This document shows, one piece after another, positions 33,543 through 42,016 of a DNA stretch of 44,096 nucleotides. The notes under the pieces were generated by a model. That model had not been told where the DNA came from. It was given only the letters and a program-made list of their open reading frames with translations, and ran no database searches. Position 1 is the first letter of the stretch; each line of letters opens with the position of its first letter. The position numbers and the translations under genes were made by a program. Origin of the DNA: Maribacter sp. GTDB lineage: Bacteria; Bacteroidota; Bacteroidia; Flavobacteriales; Flavobacteriaceae. The DNA is taken from positions 1 through 44,096 of the forward strand of contig JARFRH010000057.1 in NCBI GenBank assembly GCA_029287355.1, read 5' to 3'.

Positions 33543-33560
33543 AGCGTAAGAATTTACGCT
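33543..33560 (+). promoter_or_regulatory. Hairpin abutting the comEC start codon
   Basis: AGCGTAA (33543-33549) and TTACGCT (33554-33560) are perfect 7-bp arms with a 4-nt loop, and the ATG of comEC follows at once (33561). Such a stem would cover the ribosome landing site, so it may restrict comEC translation. No Shine-Dalgarno sequence is seen otherwise. Confidence 0.4.
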
Positions 33561-35579
33561 ATGAAATTTTTTAGATTTGTTTCAATCAAATTAACCTTTT
33601 TTTTGGTTCTGGGGATATCAATAGGGAGATACTTCAATCTTCCATTAATTCTTGCTTTAGCTCTTACAGGAAGTTTTCTACTTGTACTCGCACTTCTTTT
33701 CTTTACAAACAAAGACCGAAATGCCATCTCTTTCGGGGCCGTTATGGCTTTGACCACCATAAGTATTGGCATGTTGTCCATAAGCTTATGGCAACCTAAA
33801 AATTGGAGTACTCACTATAGTCATTATGAATTTAATGACGGTGGCACCTTCAAATTGAAAATCAGAGAGCTGCTAAAATCAAATGCTTTCGCAGACAGAT
33901 ATGTAGCCCTAATCAAAGATATAAACGGGCAGAAAACTTCAGGAAAAATCATCTTGACCATACCCATTGACAGTACCAAAGATGCCTTTCAGGTCGATTA
34001 TGAATTACTCGTGTATGGCGTTTTGAATGAAATCAAGGCTCCCTTGAATCCGTATCAATTTGATTATCGCGAATATCTGATAGGTCTGGGTATTTACCAT
34101 GAATTGAAAATTGACGCGAACAATCATAAGTTATCAAAACCCTATACTTCAAGCCTATACGGATTAGCGGCATCCACAAGGAATAAAATCACTTCAAAGC
34201 TAAAACTAGCGAATTTTGGGAAGGATGAACTAGGCATCATTCAAGCATTATTATTAGGGCAGCGTAATTCCGTTACTACCGAAATCTATGACAACTATAA
34301 AGATGCTGGAGCGGTTCACATATTAGCGGTTTCCGGTCTACATATTGGCATACTGTTACTGCTACTTCAATTTCTACTTCGTCCGTTAGACAGCTTTCCA
34401 AAAGGCAAGACCATCAAGCTGTTGGTTATTGTATTGTTACTTTGGTGCTTTGCTTTTCTCGCCGGTCTGTCAGCCTCAATAGTTCGTGCGGTGACCATGT
34501 TTTCGTTTGTGGCTTATGCTTTTTATTTGAATAGGCCGAGCAATACCTTTAATATTCTGGCCTTATCAATGTTCTTCATCTTGCTTCTTTTCAACCCCAT
34601 GTTCCTATTTCAAGTTGGCTTTCAGATGAGTTATGCCGCTGTATTTGCAATCTCATGGATATATCCAATGCTGCAGCGTTTCTGGAATCCTAAAAACACC
34701 GTTGTAAAAAAGGCTTGGCAATTATTCTCCGTAAGTATAGCTGCCCAACTAGGCGTACTTCCGATTAGTTTATTTTACTTCCATCAATTTCCAGGATTAT
34801 TTTTTATCTCTAACCTATTAATCGTTCCTTTTTTAGGACTCATACTTGGAATAGGAATCTTGGTCTTGGTTTTGGCGCTCCTAAATATACTACCCGATTT
34901 TCTAGTGCTTTGGTATGATAGGATGATTAGCCTCATGAACTCCGTTATTGAATGGGTCGCACAACAGGAAACTTTTATCTTTAAGAACATTTCATTCGAC
35001 GGAATACAATTGTTATTGGCCTATTCGATACTAATTTCACTGTTGGTACTTTGTGCAAAATCAAGTTTTAAAAGAACGATTGCCTTTCTGACCACACTCA
35101 TTGTATTTCAGTCTTGGCTACTTTTTTCTACCCTGAGCAATGCGAAAAAAGAAAAACTACTGCTCCTGCATCAGACCAAGAACTCCGTCATGATACATCA
35201 AAATGGAAATCAACTCACTATACATTCACCAAATCCCAAAGTGGCCGAAAAACTGGTAACGGATTATATAATAGGGGAACGCATCAAAACCAATCAACAT
35301 CGGTTTTTGGAAAACAGCTATCTTGTTGAAGGGAAAAGAGTAGTTATTCTCGATAGCACCGGCATGTATTCTTTAATGGATACACCTACGGATTTTCTGG
35401 TACTGACCCAATCACCAAAGATCAACTTAGAACGCCTATTAGATTCCATTCAACCCAAACAAGTCATCGCCGACGGCAGCAATTACAAAAGTTTCATCAA
35501 CAGGTGGGGTACAACCTGTGCCAATAGAAAACTCCCTTTTCACTATACCGGTGAAAAAGGAGTATATTACTTTAAGTGA
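33561..35579 (+). CDS. comEC: ComEC/Rec2-family DNA uptake channel
   Basis: 672 residues from the ATG at 33561. Two N-terminal helices and a DUF4131-type OB-like domain (about 90-190) are followed by the competence membrane domain (about 220-500; GAVHILAVSGLHIGILLLLLQFLL is the signature) with about ten helices. The C-terminal 150 residues resemble a metallo-beta-lactamase fold in layout but contain no HxHxDH metal motif, so the nuclease function is presumably lost or supplied elsewhere. The family moves single-stranded DNA across the inner membrane during transformation. The upstream extension to a TTG at 33480 overlaps the NlpC gene and is rejected. Confidence 0.92.
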   Translation: MKFFRFVSIKLTFFLVLGISIGRYFNLPLILALALTGSFLLVLALLFFTNKDRNAISFGAVMALTTISIGMLSISLWQPKNWSTHYSHYEFNDGGTFKLKIRELLKSNAFADRYVALIKDINGQKTSGKIILTIPIDSTKDAFQVDYELLVYGVLNEIKAPLNPYQFDYREYLIGLGIYHELKIDANNHKLSKPYTSSLYGLAASTRNKITSKLKLANFGKDELGIIQALLLGQRNSVTTEIYDNYKDAGAVHILAVSGLHIGILLLLLQFLLRPLDSFPKGKTIKLLVIVLLLWCFAFLAGLSASIVRAVTMFSFVAYAFYLNRPSNTFNILALSMFFILLLFNPMFLFQVGFQMSYAAVFAISWIYPMLQRFWNPKNTVVKKAWQLFSVSIAAQLGVLPISLFYFHQFPGLFFISNLLIVPFLGLILGIGILVLVLALLNILPDFLVLWYDRMISLMNSVIEWVAQQETFIFKNISFDGIQLLLAYSILISLLVLCAKSSFKRTIAFLTTLIVFQSWLLFSTLSNAKKEKLLLLHQTKNSVMIHQNGNQLTIHSPNPKVAEKLVTDYIIGERIKTNQHRFLENSYLVEGKRVVILDSTGMYSLMDTPTDFLVLTQSPKINLERLLDSIQPKQVIADGSNYKSFINRWGTTCANRKLPFHYTGEKGVYYFK

Positions 35580-35586
35580 AATTCAA

Positions 35587-37119
35587 TTAATGAATTTTGC
35601 CCATTAATTTCTTAATTAGCGGAGAAGCAACCAAAACAATTACCCCAGCACCAATAGCGTATTTCGCTATTAAATCAAATCCTCCCGTATAAACTTCCAA
35701 GGTATCGAACCCTCCGACATTCTTATCATCGCTCTCGATTGCCAGCTGTTTTCCTATAAAGCCAACAATTTGAAAAGCGAAAGCTGACGACAAAAACCAG
35801 ACGCCCATGATGAAAGCCATGAAACGAACTGGGGATAAATCCGTCATTTTAGAAAGTCCAACCGGTGACATGAATAACTCCCCAATAGAAAGTAAGAAAT
35901 ACATTAACAACAAATAGGCAAAGGGCACCAGACCATTTTCATTGGCACTTGCTCCACTAATAGCTAAAATATAAAAACTGATACCTGCAAAAAGCAATCC
36001 CAATCCAAATTTATAAGGAGTTCGGGGATTCCATTTATTTTTGCTCAACCAGGTCCACATCATAGATATTGGGATGGCCAAAATAATAATGAACATTGAA
36101 TTTAACGAATTCGTCTGAGCAGCGGACATAATACCTTCTAAGTCAATATTTCGTGCCGCGAACAAAGTAATCACACTACCAGAGAGTTCATGAAACCCCC
36201 AGAAAATGGTCATGAAAAAAGTCAATAGCACTGCGACGAATAATTTTTTTCGTTCATCTAAGGTTGCCTTGTACATAATAAAGGCTAAATAGGTCAGAAC
36301 AGTGACACCTATACCGGTAAAAATAATATTTACAATATTCTGGCCAGCGAAGAGCCCTTCAGTTGCCACAGATTTATAGGCAGATAATAAAAAAGCAATT
36401 AAAGGTGCCGAAAGCACTGCTAAAACAGGAACAAGAAGGCCTTGTTTGATACCAAGAACTTTTTTTCCCAGTACTTCCTCATTTGGGGGAAGCCCTCTAT
36501 TTCCAAAAACGTTCTTTTTAATACCGCTCCAAAATACAATTAAACCGGTCAACATCCCTACACCAGCAAGACCAAAACCATAGTGCCAACCATACTTGGC
36601 CGCCAGCCATCCACATAAAAGTGGGGCAACCCAGCCTCCAATGTTGATTCCCATATAAAAAATAGTGAAACCAGAATCCTTTCTAGGGTCGCCTTTTTCA
36701 TACAAAGTACCAACAAATGTGGAGATGTTAGGTTTAAAAAACCCATTACCCACAATTATTAAAGACAAAGCTAGAAAAAAGGCCATATTGTTTTCAATAG
36801 CCAATACAAAATGACCGATTGCCATCAATACCCCTCCAAGGAAAATAGAATTACGCATTCCTAAAATCTGGTCCGAAATCTTCCCCCCTATTACGGTAGA
36901 TGCGTAAACCAAAGACCCATATGAGGCATAAACGGCGGCAGTCGCAAAGTCTCGTTCTGCCAAGGCTTCAAAAATAACATTGACCATGTACAAGGTCAGC
37001 AAGGCGCGCATCCCATAGAAACTAAAACGCTCCCATAGTTCAGCAAAAAATAAATAGAACAACCCTTGTGGATGTCCTAAAATCTGTTTTTGGTTAGAGA
37101 ATTCGGTAGTTTCGCTCAT
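35587..37119 (-). CDS. POT-family proton/oligopeptide transporter
   Basis: 510 residues with about 12-14 membrane helices, an MFS-fold di-/tripeptide importer driven by protons. POT signatures: the ExxERFxFYG motif in FAELWERFSFYGMRALL, and the PTR2 signature region GNGFFKPNISTFVGTLYEKGDPRKDSGFTIFYMGINIGGW. MSPVGLSKMTDLSPVRFMAFIMGVWFL is in the C-terminal half. Inner membrane. Convergent with comEC, whose stop is only 7 nt away. The upstream side (37120-37443) holds a non-coding gap with a gene remnant. Confidence 0.95.
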   Translation of the reverse strand: MSETTEFSNQKQILGHPQGLFYLFFAELWERFSFYGMRALLTLYMVNVIFEALAERDFATAAVYASYGSLVYASTVIGGKISDQILGMRNSIFLGGVLMAIGHFVLAIENNMAFFLALSLIIVGNGFFKPNISTFVGTLYEKGDPRKDSGFTIFYMGINIGGWVAPLLCGWLAAKYGWHYGFGLAGVGMLTGLIVFWSGIKKNVFGNRGLPPNEEVLGKKVLGIKQGLLVPVLAVLSAPLIAFLLSAYKSVATEGLFAGQNIVNIIFTGIGVTVLTYLAFIMYKATLDERKKLFVAVLLTFFMTIFWGFHELSGSVITLFAARNIDLEGIMSAAQTNSLNSMFIIILAIPISMMWTWLSKNKWNPRTPYKFGLGLLFAGISFYILAISGASANENGLVPFAYLLLMYFLLSIGELFMSPVGLSKMTDLSPVRFMAFIMGVWFLSSAFAFQIVGFIGKQLAIESDDKNVGGFDTLEVYTGGFDLIAKYAIGAGVIVLVASPLIKKLMGKIH

Positions 37120-37171
37120 AGTTGGTTTTTGGTTGGGTTATAAGTTATCTTTAATGAAGTTCGTCATTTTC

Positions 37172-37309
37172 TTATACAAGTGAATTCAGATTTAGTACCC
37201 TAATTTTGCCTTTTTCAGCTTCCGCAGCCATGGCCATGCCACCAGAATATGACTTCATAAAGGCACAAAAGTCTTCATTCTCGGTACCAAATAACAACTC
37301 AAGACGAGT
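37172..37309 (-). pseudogene. Possible 3' gene remnant in the POT-HMGR gap
   Basis: The 324-nt gap 37120-37443 contains no intact gene. On the minus strand an open frame of 45 codons runs from just after an in-frame TGA to a TAA at 37172. It reads TRLELLFGTENEDFCAFMKS, then YSGGMAMAAEAEKGKIRVLN and LNSLV. The codon choice looks protein-like, with no start codon except internal ATGs, as expected for the tail of a decayed gene upstream of the POT transporter. I do not recognise the family. A promoter for the HMGR gene (plus) and for the POT gene (minus) must also lie here; I see no clear TAnnTTTG box (closest is TATCTTTA at 37417-37424). Confidence 0.3.
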
Positions 37310-37443
37310 TCAATCTTTCAAGTTTAGTGATAATTATACGAATATCCTCGATTTGAATTGAAAAAAGACCTTGTTTTAACGAATGCCAAGTCATTATCCT
37401 TTTTTGGGTTTATACTTATCTTTACGGGCAAACCCGCTACCCA

Positions 37444-38760
37444 ATGATTTCACCTATTGAAGGATTTTCTAAACTGACCCAAGAACAAAAAATAGATTGG
37501 ATTTCCGAAAACTATACGCAAGACCAAAACGCTTCAAAAGCCCTTTTAAAAAAATATTGGAATGCCGATACTGAATTACAAAAGCTGCACGATGAATTTA
37601 TAGAAAATACTATCACAAACTATTATCTACCTTTTGGCATTGCCCCCAATTTTTTAATTAACAACAAACTTTACGCCATACCTATGGCCATAGAGGAAAG
37701 TTCCGTAGTTGCCGCGGCTAGCAAAGCTGCAAAATTTTGGTTGGAAAGGGGTGGTTTCAAAACACAGGTTTTGGGAACCGAAAAAATAGGTCAAGTACAT
37801 TTTATGTTTACTGGGGAAGCGCAAAAATTGAAATCCTTTTTTACAAAAATCAAACCGAAATTACTTCAATCCGCCGCTTCGATTACCAAAAACATGGAAA
37901 AGCGCGGCGGGGGTGTTACCGAAATCGAATTACGCAACATCACCTCGAAAATCGATAACTACTTTCAATTGCACTGCACTTTTGAAACACTCGATGCGAT
38001 GGGCGCTAATTTCATCAACTCTTGTTTAGAGCAATTCGCCGAGACATTCAAAGCGGAAGCACAATCATATGCTGATTTTACCGAAACCGAAAAGGACATC
38101 GAAATTGTAATGAGCATATTGAGTAACTATGTACCCCATTGTTTGGTTCGAGCAGAAGTATCTTGCCCTGTAGACGATTTACAAATAGACAGTTCGATTT
38201 CCGCTCAAGAGTTTGCCGAAAAAATGGTGCAGGCCGTGGCCATCGCAAAAGTGGAACCCCATCGTGCAGTCACTCATAATAAGGGTATCATGAATGGAGT
38301 GGATGCGGTAATTTTAGCGACCGGTAACGATTTTCGAGCTGTGGAAGCTGGCATACATGCATATGCCGCTAAGGAGGGCAGTTATACCAGCCTTACCGAT
38401 GCCCGTATCGAAAACGGAATATTTTCTTTTTGGATTGAAATTCCATTGGCCTTAGGCACTGTAGGTGGGTTAACGAGTCTTCATCCTTTGGTAAAGTTGG
38501 CCTTGGAAATACTTCAAGAACCTTCGGCAAAGGAGCTCATGCAAATTGTAGCCGTAGCCGGTCTTGCTCAAAACTTTGCTGCCCTACGATCTTTGGTCAC
38601 CACTGGTATTCAAGAAGGACATATGAAAATGCACCTTCTAAATATCCTGAATCAATTGGGGGCAACCGAAGAAGAGAAAAAAACCTTGGTGCAACACTTT
38701 AAAAATAATACGGCCACCCATAGCGCTGTAGTGGAGGCCTATAAAAACCTTGGAAACTAA
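37444..38760 (+). CDS. Hydroxymethylglutaryl-CoA reductase, class II
   Basis: 438 residues. Reduces HMG-CoA to mevalonate (or runs in reverse) in the cytosol; the mevalonate route feeds isoprenoid synthesis. Class II features: IPMAIEESSVVAAASKAAKFW (HMG-CoA binding, catalytic Glu), THNKGIMNGVDAVILATGNDFRAVEAG (catalytic Lys and Asp) and the C-terminal His in IQEGHMKMH. LGTVGGLTSLHPLVKLAL is also a typical segment. No membrane part. The stop overlaps the ATG of the GHMP kinase gene by one base (TAATG), so both are one operon. Confidence 0.95.
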   Translation: MISPIEGFSKLTQEQKIDWISENYTQDQNASKALLKKYWNADTELQKLHDEFIENTITNYYLPFGIAPNFLINNKLYAIPMAIEESSVVAAASKAAKFWLERGGFKTQVLGTEKIGQVHFMFTGEAQKLKSFFTKIKPKLLQSAASITKNMEKRGGGVTEIELRNITSKIDNYFQLHCTFETLDAMGANFINSCLEQFAETFKAEAQSYADFTETEKDIEIVMSILSNYVPHCLVRAEVSCPVDDLQIDSSISAQEFAEKMVQAVAIAKVEPHRAVTHNKGIMNGVDAVILATGNDFRAVEAGIHAYAAKEGSYTSLTDARIENGIFSFWIEIPLALGTVGGLTSLHPLVKLALEILQEPSAKELMQIVAVAGLAQNFAALRSLVTTGIQEGHMKMHLLNILNQLGATEEEKKTLVQHFKNNTATHSAVVEAYKNLGN

Positions 38761-39668
38761 TGCAGGCATCATTTTACAGCAACGGAAAGCTTCTTCTTTC
38801 TGGAGAATACGTCGTCTTGGATGGAGCAAAGGCATGGGCGATGCCTACAAAATTCGGTCAGCATTTACAGGTGTCTCAAAACGACTCCGGATTGTTGACA
38901 TGGAAAAGTATCGATGACAAGGGACTTCTTTGGTTTGAGGGTATTTATCAAAAAGACGACTTAATCGAAGTCTCCTCTTCCGATCCCAAAATTTCGCGGA
39001 CCCTGCTCCAAATACTCTCCGAGGCCCGAAAAATGAACCCTGAATTTTTAACAGCTTCAGACGGGTTTGAAATAGAGACGAAACTGACTTTCCCAAGATA
39101 TTGGGGATTGGGTACTTCCTCTACACTTATCAACAATATTGCACAATGGGCTAAAATAGATGGCTATCAATTGTTATGGAATGCCTTTTCAGGCAGTGGG
39201 TATGACATCGCATGCGCAAAAACCAATTCGCCCATCGTCTACCAATTGCAAAACGGTTTGCCAGAAGTCAGTAAGATCGATGCGAAACCTCCATTTTCAA
39301 ATTCGCTTTACTTTGTATATCTCAATAAAAAGAGAAATAGTAGAGAAGCTATAAACGCCTATCGCAATAGAAAACTTAATACATCAATACTCGTTAAGAA
39401 AATAAGTGCCTTAAGCTTGAAAATGATTGCCTGCTCTCAAATCGAAGATTTCGAAGCGTTAATGCATGCACATGAAACCTTGCTTTCCGAAGCACTTGGC
39501 ATACCAACTGTTAAAGAGGAGCTCTTTCCTGATTACCAAGGAAGCATGAAAAGTCTTGGTGCCTGGGGCGGCGATTTTATTCTAGTAACCGGTAATGAAA
39601 GAACTTCAGCATACTTCAAAAACAAAGGATATCATACGGTACTCCCTTTTCAAGAAATGATATTATAA
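38760..39668 (+). CDS. GYDIA-family GHMP kinase
   Basis: 302 residues. GHMP fold with a Gly/Ser ATP loop variant, YWGLGTSSTLINNIAQWA, an N-terminal GKLLLSGEYVVLDGAKAWAMPT (mevalonate/phosphomevalonate kinase-like) and the eponymous GSGYDIACAKTNSP motif. The C-terminal GAWGGDFILVTG is the third GHMP motif. Adjacent to HMG-CoA reductase with a 1-nt overlap, it probably phosphorylates mevalonate or a mevalonate phosphate, but which step is not clear from sequence. The ATP loop lacks the usual PxxxGLGSS form. A weak terminator follows. Confidence 0.9.
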   Translation: MQASFYSNGKLLLSGEYVVLDGAKAWAMPTKFGQHLQVSQNDSGLLTWKSIDDKGLLWFEGIYQKDDLIEVSSSDPKISRTLLQILSEARKMNPEFLTASDGFEIETKLTFPRYWGLGTSSTLINNIAQWAKIDGYQLLWNAFSGSGYDIACAKTNSPIVYQLQNGLPEVSKIDAKPPFSNSLYFVYLNKKRNSREAINAYRNRKLNTSILVKKISALSLKMIACSQIEDFEALMHAHETLLSEALGIPTVKEELFPDYQGSMKSLGAWGGDFILVTGNERTSAYFKNKGYHTVLPFQEMIL

Positions 39669-39696
39669 AAAACCCCGACATCGTTGCCAGGGTTTT
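39669..39696. terminator. Weak bidirectional terminator
   Basis: AAAACCC (39669-39675) pairs with GGGTTTT (39690-39696) over a 14-nt loop, between the convergent GHMP kinase and PpiD-like genes. The short stem makes it less certain than the others. Confidence 0.5.
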
Positions 39697-39714
39697 CCAT
39701 TTTATAGTTTCTTC

Positions 39715-41838
39715 TTAATAAAAAATCGCCCTGTTGTCTTCTATCTCCGAAGCTCCTTTCAAGGCATCATAAACCGCTGTGTTTACTTTAGCTGCGGTTG
39801 CCGTTTTCAAGGTATTCGCATAGGTGCTATAATTATCCAATTTTGGAGCTTCCTCCTTCTTTATCACCTTGATCATGAAAACACCTGAATTCCCTTCTAT
39901 CAAATCTGACGTCTCTCCTTCCGCCATTGCAAAAGCGGCACCAACTACAGCGGGCTCACTCCCTGAACCTGGAATTGTGGGTGATTTTACCGTGAGACCT
40001 GTCGCATTGGAAAGTGATTGGGAAGCATCAGATGCGATAGCATCCATAGACTTGCCTTTGTGTTCACCAATAATCTGAGCAGCTTTTCGCTCTTTCCTGA
40101 TTTTTGGCAACACATTTGCTGACGCATCTTCGACTGACATGGTGCCTTCTTTGTATTTAGCAGCCAACTGAACCACCGCATATCCACTGTTGATGTTAAA
40201 GCGTCTTATATCACCTATTTCCGTGTCGTCATTAAAAGCCCATTGCACAACACTTCTTTGATTCGAAAGGCCCGGTAAATTTTCATCCAAAGACTTGATC
40301 TTATATACCGGCATCACGACATACTCGTCTTCTTTTGCTAAGTCGGTAAATGCTTTTTCTCCAGAACTGGCAGCCATTTCAAACTTTGTAGCATCGGTAA
40401 ACAATATATTGCTCGTTTCTTCCGAAGCTTCGATTGCTCTTGCCAGCGTGGCTATCTGAACAATATCCTCCTTGTCATCAACCCTAATGACATGAAAACC
40501 GAAATCCGTCTCTACCAGACCAATACTCCCTACCGGGTTGCCAAATGCAAAATCGTTGAATTTTGGCACCATTGCCCCTTCTTGGAAATAGCCCAAATCA
40601 CCACCATTTGGTCCTGAAGGTCCATCCGAGTTATCACGGGCTAATTGTGTAAAATTCGCATCGTTTTTCTTAGCGTCGCGCAACAATTCTTTTGCCCTAG
40701 CCTCAGCTTCTTCCTTAGTTCTCTTGATTTCCGGATTGGCTCTCTGTGCCCCTTCATAGGCCAAGAGAATATGGCTGGCCTTAACCGATCCATTTGGCTT
40801 CCGAGCAACCATTTTAGAAATCTTAAAAAAGCCACCATCGCGATATGGTCCATACGTCTCACCAACTTTCAAGCTCATCAGAGTGTCTGCAAAGGATGCA
40901 GGTAAATTTTTCTTAGCCTTGAAAATAGTATCAAATTTGATATCTGAATTTCTGTCTAAAAATGCAGCATAATCCGTTGTATTACGAAAGCCCGTGATGG
41001 TATCGTTCTTATCGGTTTGTGCATTATATTCGACCGTATCTTCGAGCAATGAAGTTATACTGGCTTCAACGGCGGCCTCATCAGCTGCAGAGGGTTTTTC
41101 CTCAAAATAAACAAACTGAATGTCTCTTGAAGTCTCTTGTTTGTAATCTTCTTTATGTTCATTGACATAAGCTGCGATTTCACTTTTCGTTACCGAGATC
41201 GTACTATCCGCGATGGAAGAATATGGCACGCGCACATATTGCAAATCAACTTTATCATTGGCCAATTTATAATCTAACTCGCCCTCTTTCAAAGTTGCGC
41301 CTACACCTGCCTTTACAAGATTGAAATACGTTTGTTCTTTACTACTTTGAATGATATTCTGCTCATCTTGTAGCCATAAATCGTATTGCTGAGGGTTGTT
41401 CACACTCATATCAGAAATAAACTCGCGAAATTTATTCTCATCAAAAACACCGTCTTCATTCTGAAACTGTGGTGCTTGGTTGTATCCAGGCATGTTCTTG
41501 ATATAGTTCATGATCTGGTCTTGCTCAATATTGATACCTAAATCCTCAAACTGCTCACCTAAAATAGAATTCCGGACTTCCTGATCCCAAACCTGATTAA
41601 CCGTTTGCATCGAAGAAGCGTTCGGCCCAGCTCTACGGGATGCGGCTTCGACTTTTTGTCGAAAAGCATCTATTGAGATTTCGTTACCGTTTATTTCCGC
41701 CACAGTTGAACCAACTTTTCCACCGCCACCTAAACTACTACTGGTGAAAACACCAGAAATTACAAAGGCAAACAAAGCTAAACCAATGATTAATATCAAA
41801 ATTGTGGTTCGCTTTCTAATATTTTCTAAAATCGCCAT
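39715..41838 (-). CDS. PpiD/SurA-like periplasmic peptidyl-prolyl isomerase
   Basis: 707 residues. One N-terminal membrane helix (about 12-32, TTILILIIGLALFAFVISGVF), a SurA_N-like chaperone region (about 40-330), a parvulin (PPIC) domain (about 350-450: KASHILLAYEG ... FTQLARDNSDGPSGPNGGDLGYFQEGAMVPKFNDFAF ... ETDFGFHVIRVD) and a further C-terminal chaperone part. Anchored in the inner membrane with the rest in the periplasm, it helps outer-membrane and secreted proteins fold. A -7 like box lies upstream. It is 178 nt downstream of the CNNM/CBS gene on the same strand. Confidence 0.94.
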   Translation of the reverse strand: MAILENIRKRTTILILIIGLALFAFVISGVFTSSSLGGGGKVGSTVAEINGNEISIDAFRQKVEAASRRAGPNASSMQTVNQVWDQEVRNSILGEQFEDLGINIEQDQIMNYIKNMPGYNQAPQFQNEDGVFDENKFREFISDMSVNNPQQYDLWLQDEQNIIQSSKEQTYFNLVKAGVGATLKEGELDYKLANDKVDLQYVRVPYSSIADSTISVTKSEIAAYVNEHKEDYKQETSRDIQFVYFEEKPSAADEAAVEASITSLLEDTVEYNAQTDKNDTITGFRNTTDYAAFLDRNSDIKFDTIFKAKKNLPASFADTLMSLKVGETYGPYRDGGFFKISKMVARKPNGSVKASHILLAYEGAQRANPEIKRTKEEAEARAKELLRDAKKNDANFTQLARDNSDGPSGPNGGDLGYFQEGAMVPKFNDFAFGNPVGSIGLVETDFGFHVIRVDDKEDIVQIATLARAIEASEETSNILFTDATKFEMAASSGEKAFTDLAKEDEYVVMPVYKIKSLDENLPGLSNQRSVVQWAFNDDTEIGDIRRFNINSGYAVVQLAAKYKEGTMSVEDASANVLPKIRKERKAAQIIGEHKGKSMDAIASDASQSLSNATGLTVKSPTIPGSGSEPAVVGAAFAMAEGETSDLIEGNSGVFMIKVIKKEEAPKLDNYSTYANTLKTATAAKVNTAVYDALKGASEIEDNRAIFY

Positions 41839-41911
41839 ATCTATCTATGTAATGTTTAAATTTCTTTACTAACTATTGGGACGCGAAATTACCATTTTCT
41901 TTTCATCTGTT

Positions 41912-41919
41912 CAAATTTA
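41912..41919 (-). promoter_or_regulatory. Putative -7 box (TAAATTTG) of the PpiD-like gene
   Basis: On the minus strand TAAATTTG matches TAnnTTTG, 73 nt before the ATG at 41838. It fits a separate transcript from the upstream CNNM/CBS gene. No clear -33. Confidence 0.4.
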
Positions 41920-42016
41920 TTGCAACAGTTAAGAAGGTGGTAATGGGTCATGAATCTTATTATTCGATAAAGAGTTAATATCAAATAAATCAATCGGTGA
42001 AGACATGCATTATTTC

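Noticed and set aside
33480-33560. TTG-initiated extension of ComEC
   Set aside because: It overlaps the NlpC/P60 gene and adds MEPCFCKGYSD, which does not fit the family start.
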